Origin: Rhodococcus jostii NBRC 16295
Lineage (GTDB): Bacteria > Actinomycetota > Actinomycetes > Mycobacteriales > Mycobacteriaceae
Assembly (NCBI RefSeq): GCF_001894825.1
Contig: NZ_BCWY01000036.1
Span: forward strand, 1 to 64,000
Length of the DNA: 64,000 nt
Reading direction: 5' to 3'
The position numbers were made by a program, and so were the translations under genes. Within the stretch, counting starts at the first letter, position 1. Every line of letters starts with the position of its first letter. This document shows positions 51,268-60,060 of this stretch, piece after piece. The notes under the pieces are model-generated. The model was given only the letters and a program-made list of their open reading frames with translations, was not told the origin of the DNA and made no database searches.

Positions 51268-51915
51268 ATGCGTACTCGATTCGCGGAAAACCTCGACAGC
51301 CTCGCCGGCGATCTCGCCGGCATGTGCAGGCTGTCCGTCACCGCGATGTCGGAGGCGAGCGACGCACTGCTGCAGGCAGACCTCGAGCTCGCCGAACACG
51401 TCATCGACGTGAGCGGCGAGCTCGACGATGCCGCCGCCCACTGGGAGAAACGCGCATTCGCGCTTCTGGCCCTGCAGGCCCCGGTGGCGCACGATCTCCG
51501 TTTCATGGTCGGTGGGCTGCACATCTCCGCAGACGTGCACCGCATGGGCGGTCTCGCGGTCCATATCGCGAAGATCGCCCGTCGACGGCACCCCGATCAC
51601 GTGGTGCCCGACGAGGTACTGGACGTATTCACCGAGATGGGCGCCGTCGCCGTCGCTCAGGCGAAGGAAACCGAGGAGGTGCTGCGGTACCGCGATCCGG
51701 AGCGGGCGCGCGATCTGCTGACCGCGGACGAGACGATGGACGAACTTCATCGGAGCCTGTTCACGATCACACAGGCAGACAACTGGCCGCACGGTGTCCA
51801 GTCGGCTGTCGACATCACGTTGCTCGGCCGATTCTACGAGCGGTTCTGTGACCACACCGTGGAGATCGGCAGACGCGTCATTTTCCTGGAGACGGGCAAC
51901 CTGCCCGAGCAGTGA
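51268..51915 (+). CDS. phoU: PhoU-family phosphate regulator
   Basis: A 215-residue two-repeat helical PhoU protein: MRTRFAENLDSLAGDLAGMC, then ALLALQAPVAHDLRFMVGGL (repeat 1) and LLGRFYERFCDHTVEIGRRV (repeat 2, metal-binding ExxxD-like motif). PhoU modulates the Pst transporter and PhoR signalling. No pst genes are in the window. The last 38 bp overlap the 3' end of the convergent QueA-like gene. Confidence 0.88.
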   Translation: MRTRFAENLDSLAGDLAGMCRLSVTAMSEASDALLQADLELAEHVIDVSGELDDAAAHWEKRAFALLALQAPVAHDLRFMVGGLHISADVHRMGGLAVHIAKIARRRHPDHVVPDEVLDVFTEMGAVAVAQAKETEEVLRYRDPERARDLLTADETMDELHRSLFTITQADNWPHGVQSAVDITLLGRFYERFCDHTVEIGRRVIFLETGNLPEQ

Positions 51916-52981
51916 GGTCCCGGCACCGCCGAAGCAGGAGCGCGCTGTCCCCGAACTCGTGCCACAGGTATCCGCCCGCCAGCGCTTCGTCGTAGGCGTG
52001 GCGGACAGCCGCCGCCCCCACCACCGATTCGAGCAGCATCAGATGTGATGCGCCCGGCGCGTGCCAGCCCGTGATCAGACCGTCCACCACCCGCGTCGGC
52101 CGCCGGGCGCTCAGCACCAGGTCCGTCCAGCCGGCGCCCGCGACCGCCCGCCCGTCGGAGGTGGCCCGCGTCTCGAGGGCCCTGGTCACGGTGGTACCGA
52201 CTGCGATGACGCGGCCGCCGGCGGCTCGGCGGTCGTTGACGAGCCGGGCCGTCGGCTCCGGCACCTCGTACCGTTCCGGGATCGGCGGCTCCCCCCGCTC
52301 CGGCGAGGAGACGCCCGTGTGGAGCAGTACCGGCGCCACGACAACCCCCGACGTCACGAGTTCGGTGATAACCGCGTGGGTGAACGGCCGTGCAGCACTA
52401 GCTATCTCGGCGCTGCCACCGATGCGGCCGAAGATCGTCTGATAGTCCGGCAGGGGCCAGTGCTCGGGGACGTACGCGTAGGTGATCGGACGGCCCGACG
52501 TGGCGAGCAGTTCCGTGGGCACGTCCGTGACGCCGTCGATTCCGGCCCGCCACAGCCGGGTCGAACCTCGGGGCCAGGGTTCTGCGAGCGTGGCAACAGC
52601 GCCGAGCGGCAGACTGATTCGCGTTCCCGCACCGACCGAGCCGAGGGCGCCGGCCACCGGTCCCGGCGCCCGCACCTCGACCGCCCACTCGCCGTGCTCG
52701 AGTTCCGTGGAGAAGTGCACGACCACCGGTCCCACCCCGGCGACGGTCCCGTCCACTGCCGCCGCCAAGGTCGACGACGTGTTGACCACCACCACGTCGC
52801 CCGGACGGAGGTACCGCGGAAGTTCATGAAATCTGCTGTGCTCCACCCTACCTCGATCGGATACCAGCAGCCGGACCGCGTCGCGTCGCAGCCCCCGACT
52901 CTCCGGTGGACCGCTCGCCTCCAACCGCCGCGGCAGGACGAACCGGAGCTCGGCCGCGGCGGCCGTTCGGGCGCCGGTCAC
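51878..52981 (-). CDS. QueA-like S-adenosylmethionine:tRNA ribosyltransferase-isomerase
   Basis: A 367-residue protein with the QueA pattern: SRFHELPRYLRPGDVVVVNT, TSSTLAAAVDG in place of DTRVIPAR, DYQTIFGRIGGSAEIASAA in place of the GS(V/A)AAPTA region, and DLVLSARRPTRVVDGLITGW near the end. QueA makes epoxyqueuosine in tRNA, but the altered motifs and the SDR operon partner raise doubt. GTG 52981 overlaps the SDR stop (GTGA). No other queuosine gene is in the window. A related reaction on another substrate is possible. Confidence 0.75.
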   Translation of the reverse strand: MTGARTAAAAELRFVLPRRLEASGPPESRGLRRDAVRLLVSDRGRVEHSRFHELPRYLRPGDVVVVNTSSTLAAAVDGTVAGVGPVVVHFSTELEHGEWAVEVRAPGPVAGALGSVGAGTRISLPLGAVATLAEPWPRGSTRLWRAGIDGVTDVPTELLATSGRPITYAYVPEHWPLPDYQTIFGRIGGSAEIASAARPFTHAVITELVTSGVVVAPVLLHTGVSSPERGEPPIPERYEVPEPTARLVNDRRAAGGRVIAVGTTVTRALETRATSDGRAVAGAGWTDLVLSARRPTRVVDGLITGWHAPGASHLMLLESVVGAAAVRHAYDEALAGGYLWHEFGDSALLLRRCRDLTARAGCPSPGK

Positions 52982-53688
52982 GACGGCACTCCCGTATTCG
53001 CTGCGACTGCGAAGTCCGACGCACGGTAGCGGCCGCTGGGCGGACGGGTGTCGAGCAGACGCAGCAGCGCCGGAACCACGGTCTCCGGCTCGGGCCGATC
53101 CGAGATGTCCTCGCCGGGGAACGCCGCCTGGTGCATCTCGGTGCGCATGTCGCCGGGATCGAACGCGTAGACGGCAAGGTCCGGTTCCTCGACCGCCAGT
53201 ACCGCGGTGGCGTGGTCGAGCGCCGCCTTCGCCGCCCCGTAGCCGCCCCAGCCCGCATAGGCCTCGACCGCGGCGTCCGACGAGATGTTGACGACGGTCC
53301 CGCCCACCGCGCGCACCCGCTCGATAAGTGCGGCGATCAACGCGAGCGGGGCGAGCACATCGGTGGCGAAGACCTGCGCCAAAGCGTCCTCCGGGTACCG
53401 GGCGAGGCGGGGCATCGGGCTGGGCCCGAGCGCGCTGGCGTTGTTGAGGAGCAGATCCAGGCGTCCCCGCGCGGATATCTCCTCGGCGATGCGCCCCCGC
53501 TGCCGCGGATCGGCCACATCGCCGGGGAGCGCGGTGATGGTGCGCGACCGCGCGGCGACCCGATCGAGGGGTTCGACGCGCCTTCCGGTGACGATCACCT
53601 CCCAGCCGAGCTCCGCGAGCGCGAGCGCGCTCGCCCTTCCCAACCCGGCCGATCCCCCAGTGATCAGCGCCGTTCTGGTGCCGTTCAT
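52978..53688 (-). CDS. short-chain dehydrogenase/reductase
   Basis: A 236-residue classical SDR: ALITGGSAGLGRASALALAE (cofactor), LLLNNASALG (NNA), Ser in VVNISSDAAVEAYAGWG, and the catalytic pair in GYGAAKAAL (Tyr-x3-Lys). Residues VTGRR after beta-2 suggest NADP(H). ATG 53688 has AAGGAG at 6 nt. It is coupled by GTGA to the QueA-like gene, an unusual pairing. Substrate unknown. Confidence 0.87.
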   Translation of the reverse strand: MNGTRTALITGGSAGLGRASALALAELGWEVIVTGRRVEPLDRVAARSRTITALPGDVADPRQRGRIAEEISARGRLDLLLNNASALGPSPMPRLARYPEDALAQVFATDVLAPLALIAALIERVRAVGGTVVNISSDAAVEAYAGWGGYGAAKAALDHATAVLAVEEPDLAVYAFDPGDMRTEMHQAAFPGEDISDRPEPETVVPALLRLLDTRPPSGRYRASDFAVAANTGVPS

Positions 53689-53917
53689 CGCAGACTCCTT
53701 GCCTCCAGTGACATCTGGGACCATCCTGAAACCTCGAGTCCACTTCATGTCAAGGGCGCACGCACCACGCAGGCGGTCGGCGACTCCGGGGGTGGGATTC
53801 CCGGGTGCAACGGACGATAATGGGTCCCTACCGTGAGACGAATGCGCCACGGGCCATGACCCGCCGGAACTCGGCGAGCTGAACTCGAGGCGACAACCGA
53901 ATCGAGAGTGACTTCGC

Positions 53918-54241
53918 ATGAACACCTTCGCAGTGCGCTCGGCGATCGCAGCATCAGCCGCCGCACTCGCAGTCTTCGCCACACCCGGCATCGCAGCCGC
54001 GGCACCGAACCTCCACGGCGATCCGAAGACTCCGGGCACACAGGTTCAGGTCGAGAGCGAACCGGGCGACTCGAACAGCTACACCTGTGGGGCAGTCGGC
54101 GTCGCGGGAGCGGGAGTCGGGTCGAATTCCTCCGGTGGCGCCGGCCAGGTCAACGGTGCCTACTTCGGTCCCGGCCCGGTGCAGGGCGGCTGCGTCGGCA
54201 GTGACGGATCGGTCTACTTCCCGACAGGCAACGCCGAATAG
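53918..54241 (+). CDS. small secreted protein
   Basis: The 107-residue product has a clear Sec signal (AVRSAIAASAAALAVFATPG, then IAAAAP, cleavage near residue 29). The mature part is Gly/Ser/Val-rich with two cysteines (SYTCGAVGVAG; VQGGCVGSDG), which could form one disulfide. Similar Gly-rich secreted proteins occur in Rhodococcus and Nocardia without known function. A GATAAT (53816-53821) lies about 100 nt upstream as a possible -10. Confidence 0.75.
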   Translation: MNTFAVRSAIAASAAALAVFATPGIAAAAPNLHGDPKTPGTQVQVESEPGDSNSYTCGAVGVAGAGVGSNSSGGAGQVNGAYFGPGPVQGGCVGSDGSVYFPTGNAE

Positions 54242-54258
54242 GAGCTGAGCCCGGCCGG

Positions 54259-54279
54259 CCGCTGTGGCTCACACAGCGG
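54259..54279. terminator. bidirectional hairpin between convergent genes
   Basis: CCGCTGTG (54259-54266) and CACAGCGG (54272-54279) pair perfectly around GCTCA, between the secreted-protein stop and the convergent hydrolase stop (54269-54271 lies in the loop and arm). Confidence 0.65.
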
Positions 54280-55075
54280 AATCGAGGAACTCGGCGACAG
54301 CCTTGTTGACCGAATCGGGTCGCTCCATGTTTGTCGCGTGCCCTGCGCGCGGAACGACGGTCGACGCTCCGTTCGGCGCAAGTGCTGCGGCGGCCGCTGC
54401 GTGTGCAGACGGCCAGAATTCGCTTTCGGAGCCGGCGACGAACAGGACGGGGAGATCGCTCGAACGGATCGTCGGACGCCAGTCGCGCTTCGCGTGATCG
54501 TTCAACAGGGCGAGTTCCGGCGGCGACAGTGTCCGGTCGACGCGGCCCATCGCGGCGAGCAGTCGGACCAACCGCATCCCGCGTTTCCAGATCGGCGTGC
54601 CGTGGCCGGTCGCGGGAATGACGTCGGCAAAGAACGTGTCCACCGTGTCCCCGTCGTAGCCGTAGAACCCGTACGTCCAGTCCGGTGTGTTGAGCATCCT
54701 CGGAGTCTGATCGACGACAACAGCCGCCGCCAGCCGTCCCGTTCCGTGCGCGTCCACATACGACCAGATCGTGTTTCCGCCCGTCGATCCTCCGATCAGA
54801 ACCGCACCCTGCAGATCGAGTTCCTCCATGAGTGCGTGCAGATGACCGGCCCGTGTCTGCATCGTCGTTCCGTGCGGCAGGTCGGGCGCCGGCCCGTGGC
54901 CCGGCAGATCCACACCAATCACGCGGTGGCCCGCCTGGATCAGAGACGGGATCTGATAGCGCCACGATGTAGCGGGCGCTGTGAAGCCCGCCAGCAAGAC
55001 CACGCTCGACGCCGCTCTGCCGTCGCCGTACACGGTGTAGTCGATTCGACCCCCGCCAGTTTCGATGGAAGGCAC
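54269..55075 (-). CDS. alpha/beta hydrolase
   Basis: A 268-residue hydrolase with AGFTAPATSWRYQIPSLIQA (oxyanion region), VDLPGHGPAPDLPHG, the nucleophile elbow LIGGSTGGNTIWSY (Ser near residue 99) and His in RAGHATNMERPDS. The usual acid-position Asp after beta-7 appears altered (AGSESEFWP), so a nearby Glu or Ser may occupy it. GTG 55075 has AGGAGAAGCA upstream and is preferred to GTG 55135. Its substrate is unknown. Confidence 0.8.
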   Translation of the reverse strand: MPSIETGGGRIDYTVYGDGRAASSVVLLAGFTAPATSWRYQIPSLIQAGHRVIGVDLPGHGPAPDLPHGTTMQTRAGHLHALMEELDLQGAVLIGGSTGGNTIWSYVDAHGTGRLAAAVVVDQTPRMLNTPDWTYGFYGYDGDTVDTFFADVIPATGHGTPIWKRGMRLVRLLAAMGRVDRTLSPPELALLNDHAKRDWRPTIRSSDLPVLFVAGSESEFWPSAHAAAAAALAPNGASTVVPRAGHATNMERPDSVNKAVAEFLDSAV

Positions 55076-55408
55076 TGCTTCTCCTGTCGCCGAAGACTGC
55101 CGCGCCGACGCGACACCGTGCCCGCCTGCGGTCACTGCGACGGTAGTACGGCATCGGGAAGCAGGCTATGGAGAATCTCTACACAGCGGGGCGACTTCTA
55201 TGTGGACCAGACGGTGTCAGAAGGACTGTCCGGTTGCCCGGAAGATCACCTCGTTCACGTCGACGTGTGGTGGCTGACGCAATACCGAGCCGATTCTCCG
55301 TTGGGTTGTCAGCATCCCCGGGTTCGTAGGTCCTATCGCACAAGTGCTACCGCTGATCTGGCGGTCATGCACCGTACCTGCACCCCTTTCGTCTGTTATC
55401 CACGCCGT
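55076..55408. other. divergent intergenic region, no gene
   Basis: These 333 bp lie between the hydrolase and the RpiR-type regulator and should contain both promoters. An in-frame ATG at 55367 could extend the regulator slightly. I see no clear operator, hairpin or small gene. Confidence 0.4.
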
Positions 55409-56218
55409 ATGCGTTCCATCTCGAGCGACCCGCCTGTGGGTTCAACCCTGTCCGCGATTCGTGCCAGTGCACCATCGCTCACCCCGAGTGAACGCCGTGT
55501 GGCCGATGTCTGCGTCGAGCAGTCCCGTGCGGTGGCCTGGTGGTCGGTCGCGGAACTTGCCGAGCATGCCGGAACGTCGACGGCCACCGTGACCCGTGCG
55601 TGTCAGAGACTCGGGTTCAGCGGGTTTCAGCACTTGCGTACGCTGCTGGTGCGCGAATTGGGCGCCGCGACCGTCCCCTTGATCGATCCGTCATCGGGTT
55701 GTCGAGATGGTGCCGGGGATCTGCAGGCAGCGTTCGCCGAGATGGCCACGGATGTTGCCGGTGCGCTCGCCCCGCTGGACGACGGAGCGTTCGACCGGGC
55801 GGTGCGAGTTCTGGCATCAGCGGACCGGATCCTGGTGATCGGCAACGGTGGATCCGGCGCATCCGCGGCGGCGATGGCGGTGCACTTCGTTCTGAACGGA
55901 CGGACGGCCGTGGCGCCCACCGACGCCGTGATCCAGCAAATGACCGCGGCGCACCTCACCTCGCGGGACGTGTGCCTCGTGGTCGGCGACAGCGGGACGG
56001 ACTCGGCGACCTTGGGTCCGGCGGAGTCGGCCCGCGCGGCGGGAGCAACGGTTGTCGGTGTCGCCCGTTCGCCGCTGGTGGAACTGTCCGACATCAGCCT
56101 CGTCATCGGTCGCGGCACAGGGTGTCCGGACGAGCTGGGCAGGTCGGCGACGGTGGTGCAGTTCGCGTTCTTGATCACGCTGCAGATCGCGGTGTGTCGA
56201 GACGGATTGCGCCGCTGA
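55409..56218 (+). CDS. RpiR/MurR-family transcriptional regulator
   Basis: The 269-residue protein has an N-terminal HTH-6 domain (SAPSLTPSERRVADVCVEQS; AELAEHAGTSTATVTRACQR) and a C-terminal SIS sugar-phosphate isomerase fold (DRILVIGNGGSGASAAAMAV; GDSGTDSATLGPAESARAAG). RpiR proteins sense phosphosugars or related ligands. ATG 55409 is chosen as nearest to the domain. It lies beside a ferredoxin reductase and an acyl-CoA dehydrogenase operon rather than sugar genes, although a sugar-type ABC importer begins 5.5 kb away. Confidence 0.85.
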   Translation: MRSISSDPPVGSTLSAIRASAPSLTPSERRVADVCVEQSRAVAWWSVAELAEHAGTSTATVTRACQRLGFSGFQHLRTLLVRELGAATVPLIDPSSGCRDGAGDLQAAFAEMATDVAGALAPLDDGAFDRAVRVLASADRILVIGNGGSGASAAAMAVHFVLNGRTAVAPTDAVIQQMTAAHLTSRDVCLVVGDSGTDSATLGPAESARAAGATVVGVARSPLVELSDISLVIGRGTGCPDELGRSATVVQFAFLITLQIAVCRDGLRR

Positions 56219-56249
56219 TTCGACAGCGCCGCGGTCGAATCAGGAATTT

Positions 56250-57206
56250 CTACAGGTCGAGCACCAACAGGTCCGATCGCGCCCGCGAGACGCAGAGCAT
56301 GATCGACACGCTCTGTTCGCGCTCACCGGCGGAGAGCACCGAGTCGCGGTGGCAGACCTCGCCTTCGAGAACGGGGGTCTCGCAGCTCGCGCACGTGCCT
56401 TCGCGGCACGACGTCTCGACCGCGATCCCGACACCCGCGAGGGCGTCGACGATCGACTGCCCTTCGCCGACGCGGACTGTGGCACCCGTACTCGCGATCC
56501 GAACGGTGAAGTCGCGGTCGGGTGCGGATTCCTCGTCCGCGGAGCGCGGCCGGAACCGCTCGACGTGCAGCCGCTGCGCATCCCCCGGTCCGATGGCGGA
56601 TTCGACCGCCGCGAGTAACGGCTCAGGTCCGCAGCAGTACACCTGGGCTCGCGGGGCGCTACGCGCAAGAATGTCGGAGACCGGCAGTATGCCGCATTCG
56701 TCCTGGGGTTGCACGCCGACCCGGTCACTATGGGCGGCGACCTCGTCGAGGTATGCCATGGACTGCCGGGACCGACCACCGTAGTGCAGGGTCCATGCCG
56801 CTCCTGCGGCCTCGGCTGCCGCGATCATCGGCAGCATCGGTGTGATGCCGATACCTCCGGCGACGAAGACGTACTCCGCGCTGGGCTCGAGTTCGAAGTT
56901 GTTGCGGGGCAGTGACACCGTGAGGGTGCTGCCCGGCACTGCTTCGCGGTGCAGGTAGCGCGATCCCCCGCGTCCGTCCGGTTCGAGCAGTACTCCGACC
57001 CGCCACCGTAGCCGGTCCTGCGGATCACCGCACAGCGAGTACTGCCGAACACCCGCCTCACCGGCCGCGATGTCGATGTGCGCTCCCGGCGCCCAGGCGG
57101 GCAGCTCTCCCCCGTCGGGCAAAGAGAGCTCCAGGGACACCACCTCGGGAGTTTCGTCATGCCGTGCAACGACAATGACGGAAAAGGTGCCGTTCGCCGA
57201 AAGCAT
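56250..57206 (-). CDS. phthalate-dioxygenase-reductase-type (class IA) flavoprotein/2Fe-2S reductase
   Basis: A 318-residue three-domain reductase: flavin domain (RQYSLCGDPQ as the FMN RxYS motif; PGAHIDIAAG), NAD domain (FVAGGIGITPMLPMIAAAEA; YCCGPEPLL), and a C-terminal plant-type ferredoxin (Cys ligands in SCREGTCASCETPVLEGEVC plus a distal Cys in IMLCVSRA). It moves electrons from NAD(P)H to a Rieske-type oxygenase, but none is encoded in the window. It is divergent from the acyl-CoA dehydrogenase operon, 230 bp apart. Confidence 0.9.
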   Translation of the reverse strand: MLSANGTFSVIVVARHDETPEVVSLELSLPDGGELPAWAPGAHIDIAAGEAGVRQYSLCGDPQDRLRWRVGVLLEPDGRGGSRYLHREAVPGSTLTVSLPRNNFELEPSAEYVFVAGGIGITPMLPMIAAAEAAGAAWTLHYGGRSRQSMAYLDEVAAHSDRVGVQPQDECGILPVSDILARSAPRAQVYCCGPEPLLAAVESAIGPGDAQRLHVERFRPRSADEESAPDRDFTVRIASTGATVRVGEGQSIVDALAGVGIAVETSCREGTCASCETPVLEGEVCHRDSVLSAGEREQSVSIMLCVSRARSDLLVLDL

Positions 57207-57436
57207 CTGATCTCCTCCTGATGAGACGGATCCGCAGGACTACGGGCGGTTCGAAGCAGAAGTCCTGCCGTCCAGCGTCACCGATGCTCCGGAAACCCGC
57301 CTACGGCGACGTGCAATCGACTCGGGCGATCGGCGTTCCCTATCACGACGCTCCCGTGGAAGCACCCGGCGTGACACTGACCGGTGTCGACGACTCCCAG
57401 GCACAATCCCCACCAACACGGAAGTGACATCAATTC

Positions 57437-58594
57437 ATGACTGCACTCGAACCGCTGGTCGAGAGAACCTCGGACTTCATCCGCGACTCCGTCATTCCCG
57501 TCGAGCGCGACGTCATCGTCCACGGGCGTGTCGTCGACGACGCGCTTCGCCTGGACCTACAGAAGAAGGCCAAGGACGCCGGGGTGTTCGGTCCACTGTC
57601 GGACGTGCGCTACGGCGGGCTCGGTCTCGATACGCGCGCACAGGCCCGCGTTCTCGAGGCGGCGGGAGCCAGTCTCCTTGGGCCGCTGTCCGTGAACGGC
57701 TCGGCCCCCGACGACGGCAACATCCACCTGTTGGCACACGCCGGCACGCCCGAGCAGAAGGAGCGCTATCTGGCGCCCCTCGCGTCGGGTGAGATCCGGT
57801 CCTCGATCGCCATGACGGAACCCGCCCCCGGGGCCGGGTCGGATGCGTCGCTTCTCCGTACCCGAGCGGAGCGGACCGGTTCCGGGTGGGTGATCAACGG
57901 GGCGAAGCACTTCACGACCGGTGCGGACGGCGCCGGTTTCACCATCTGCGTAGCCGCCACTGCGGATGGTCCGACCATGTTCCTCGTCGATCAGGACAAC
58001 CCCGGCCTGACAGTCGGACGCCGCATGCCCACGTTGGACCACAGCGTTCCCGGTGGGCATTGCGAAGTGGAATTCGTGGACTGTGAGGTCACGGGTGACG
58101 CAGTGCTCGGCGAGGTCGGCCTCGGTATGGAGTACGCGCAGGTGCGTCTTGCGCCGTCGCGGCTCGTGTTCTGCATGAACTGGCTCGGACTTGCCGTCCG
58201 CGCCCACGAGATGGCCGCCCGTCACATCAATAGCCGCACGGCGTTCGGTGTGCCGATCGCCGAGCACGGAATGGCGCAGGGACTGGTCGCGGACAGCGAG
58301 ATCGACATCGCCGCGTCCCGCGGACTGATCCGCACCGCCGCGGAGGCGATAGACACAGCCGGTCCGTCGTCGTCTGCGGCACGGCACCACGCGTCGATCG
58401 CCAAGACGTTCGTGTCGGAGGCGGTGTGGCGGATCCTCGATCGCGCGGTGCAGTTGCACGGGGGGCTCGGTGTGTGCGAGGACCACCTCGTCGCGCGGTT
58501 CCTCGTCGAAGCACGCGCTTTCCGGATCTACGAGGGGCCGTCGGAGGTGCTGCGGTGGTCGATCGCCCGCCGCGTCCTGCGTGCGGTCCGCTGA
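57437..58594 (+). CDS. acyl-CoA dehydrogenase
   Basis: A 385-residue flavoprotein with the family signatures SSIAMTEPAPGAGSDASLLR (FAD/substrate loop), WVINGAKHFTTGADGAGF, and the C-terminal QLHGGLGVCEDH and IYEGPSEVLRWSIARRVL. The catalytic Glu is probably in YEGPSE, as in the IVD/isobutyryl type. It oxidises an acyl-CoA to the 2-enoyl-CoA, passing electrons to ETF. It begins an operon with a thioesterase-like and a hydrolase gene. The ribosome site is weak. Confidence 0.88.
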   Translation: MTALEPLVERTSDFIRDSVIPVERDVIVHGRVVDDALRLDLQKKAKDAGVFGPLSDVRYGGLGLDTRAQARVLEAAGASLLGPLSVNGSAPDDGNIHLLAHAGTPEQKERYLAPLASGEIRSSIAMTEPAPGAGSDASLLRTRAERTGSGWVINGAKHFTTGADGAGFTICVAATADGPTMFLVDQDNPGLTVGRRMPTLDHSVPGGHCEVEFVDCEVTGDAVLGEVGLGMEYAQVRLAPSRLVFCMNWLGLAVRAHEMAARHINSRTAFGVPIAEHGMAQGLVADSEIDIAASRGLIRTAAEAIDTAGPSSSAARHHASIAKTFVSEAVWRILDRAVQLHGGLGVCEDHLVARFLVEARAFRIYEGPSEVLRWSIARRVLRAVR

Positions 58595-58627
58595 CCTGAA
58601 CATCGACATCCACTCGAGGAGAATTCC

Positions 58628-59167
58628 ATGATCACACAGACCTCTGCTCCGACCCCGAGCTTTGCCGACGTCTACGGCGAGCTCGACTACACCGCACTCG
58701 ATTACGAACATCTCCGGACCGTGTCGGACGGCATGGTTCCGTTCGGCAACCAGGTGGGCACCAGCATCACCGAGCTGGGACCCGAGCGTGCGGTCGTGGA
58801 AATCCCTGCCGTCGCATCGGTGACCAACCACATGGGCACTGTGCACGCGGGCGCCCTGTTCACCGCGGCGGACATCGCCGGGGCCGCCGCATTCGTCGGC
58901 GCCGCCGCGACCCGCCTCGACACGATCGCCCGATTGGTGCTCAAAGCGGGCACGGCGTCCTACCGCAAGCCCGCAGTCGGACGAATCCGCGCCGTCGCGA
59001 CGGTGGACGAGCGCGAGTTGCGCGAGATCCTCGCCGCGGACGTCGACCAGCGCTTCGAGCTGTCCGGCAAGGCGTTACTCCTCGACGACGCCGACGTGAT
59101 CGTCGCCAAGTTCACCTTCGACTACGTCTGCGACGTCGTGATCGCCACGGACGGTGAGCGACGATGA
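58628..59167 (+). CDS. hot-dog thioesterase-like protein (PaaI/DUF4442)
   Basis: The 179-residue protein carries the PaaI-type hot-dog segment VTNHMGTVHAGALFTAADIA (about residues 60-80), with later beta strands. Such enzymes hydrolyse acyl-CoA thioesters. GAGGAG lies about 8 nt before ATG 58628, 33 nt after the acyl-CoA dehydrogenase stop. Its stop overlaps the next ATG by 4 nt. It could release the product of the dehydrogenase or rescue trapped CoA. Confidence 0.82.
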   Translation: MITQTSAPTPSFADVYGELDYTALDYEHLRTVSDGMVPFGNQVGTSITELGPERAVVEIPAVASVTNHMGTVHAGALFTAADIAGAAAFVGAAATRLDTIARLVLKAGTASYRKPAVGRIRAVATVDERELREILAADVDQRFELSGKALLLDDADVIVAKFTFDYVCDVVIATDGERR

Positions 59168-60060
59168 CGACGCGTTCCGAGAATCGGCCCCCGTCCGAAT
59201 ACTCCACACTCGAGTCGCTGCCGGTCCGCACCACGGACGACGTGACGTTCCGGGTGCGCGTACTCCCCGCACCGCAGCCGGACGCTCCGCTGATCCTGAT
59301 CCTCCCCGCGATGGCGATGAAGGCGAAGCACTACCTCGCACTGGCGAAGTCGCTCCACGCACAGGGACTCTCGGTCGCGACCTGCGATCTGCGCGCCCAG
59401 GGTGAAAGCCGCCCGTCGCTCCGGGACGGAAAAGACTTCGGGTACCGCGAGATGCTCGAGATCGATCTGCCCGCGATCGTGGCGGCCCTGCGCCAGCGCT
59501 TTCCTCATGCACCGCTCCACCTTTTCGGGCACAGCCTCGGCGGGCAGCTCGCGCTCCTCTTCGCGGCAGCCCGGCCGACCGCGGCAACCAGTGTCACGGT
59601 GATCGGCACCGGCACCGTCTTCTGGCGGGCATTCGGGCCCCGGCGTTGGGTGGAGGCACTGACCGACATCCAGTGGATCGGGCTGGTCTCCCGCGTGAAG
59701 GGGTACTGGCCCGGTGGGGTGCTGATCCCCGGCGCGATGGCCGGCGGCGTGATGGTCGACTGGTCGCTGCATTCGCTCACCAGCCGCTACCGTCCCAAGG
59801 GCAGCTCACTCGACTACGATCGTCTGCTGGCCGACATGACGCTCCCGGTCCTCGCGGTCTCCCTCGAGGACGACCGCCTCGGGCCGAAAACCAACGTCGA
59901 CTTCCTGGTCGCCCGCATGCCCGCGGCTCAGGTCACGCAATGGCACGTCGACGGCGACTCACCGGTGACTCATCGTGACCACTTCGAGTGGCTCGCGGAC
60001 TCCCCGGTGATCGCTCAGCGGGTCTCGGAGTGGATCGGCTCGGGTTCCGTCTCGGCCTGA
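59164..60060 (+). CDS. alpha/beta hydrolase (lysophospholipase-like)
   Basis: A 298-residue hydrolase with LPAMAMKAKHYLALAKSLHA, CDLRAQGESRPS, the nucleophile elbow FGHSLGGQLALLF (Ser near residue 122), an acid in VSLEDDRLGP, and His in THRDHFEW near the C-terminus. It is coupled by ATGA to the thioesterase-like gene. The 3' end overlaps the convergent MFS gene by 46 bp. Substrate unknown; an ester entering the same acyl-CoA route is plausible. Confidence 0.83.
   Translation: MTTRSENRPPSEYSTLESLPVRTTDDVTFRVRVLPAPQPDAPLILILPAMAMKAKHYLALAKSLHAQGLSVATCDLRAQGESRPSLRDGKDFGYREMLEIDLPAIVAALRQRFPHAPLHLFGHSLGGQLALLFAAARPTAATSVTVIGTGTVFWRAFGPRRWVEALTDIQWIGLVSRVKGYWPGGVLIPGAMAGGVMVDWSLHSLTSRYRPKGSSLDYDRLLADMTLPVLAVSLEDDRLGPKTNVDFLVARMPAAQVTQWHVDGDSPVTHRDHFEWLADSPVIAQRVSEWIGSGSVSA

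Noticed and set aside
57221-57427. 68-codon frame upstream of the acyl-CoA dehydrogenase
   Set aside because: It sits in the divergent promoter region, has no ribosome site and no hydrophobic or domain pattern.
57557-58846. 429-codon antisense frame over the acyl-CoA dehydrogenase
   Set aside because: No ribosome site or domain; the sense strand is a typical full-length dehydrogenase.
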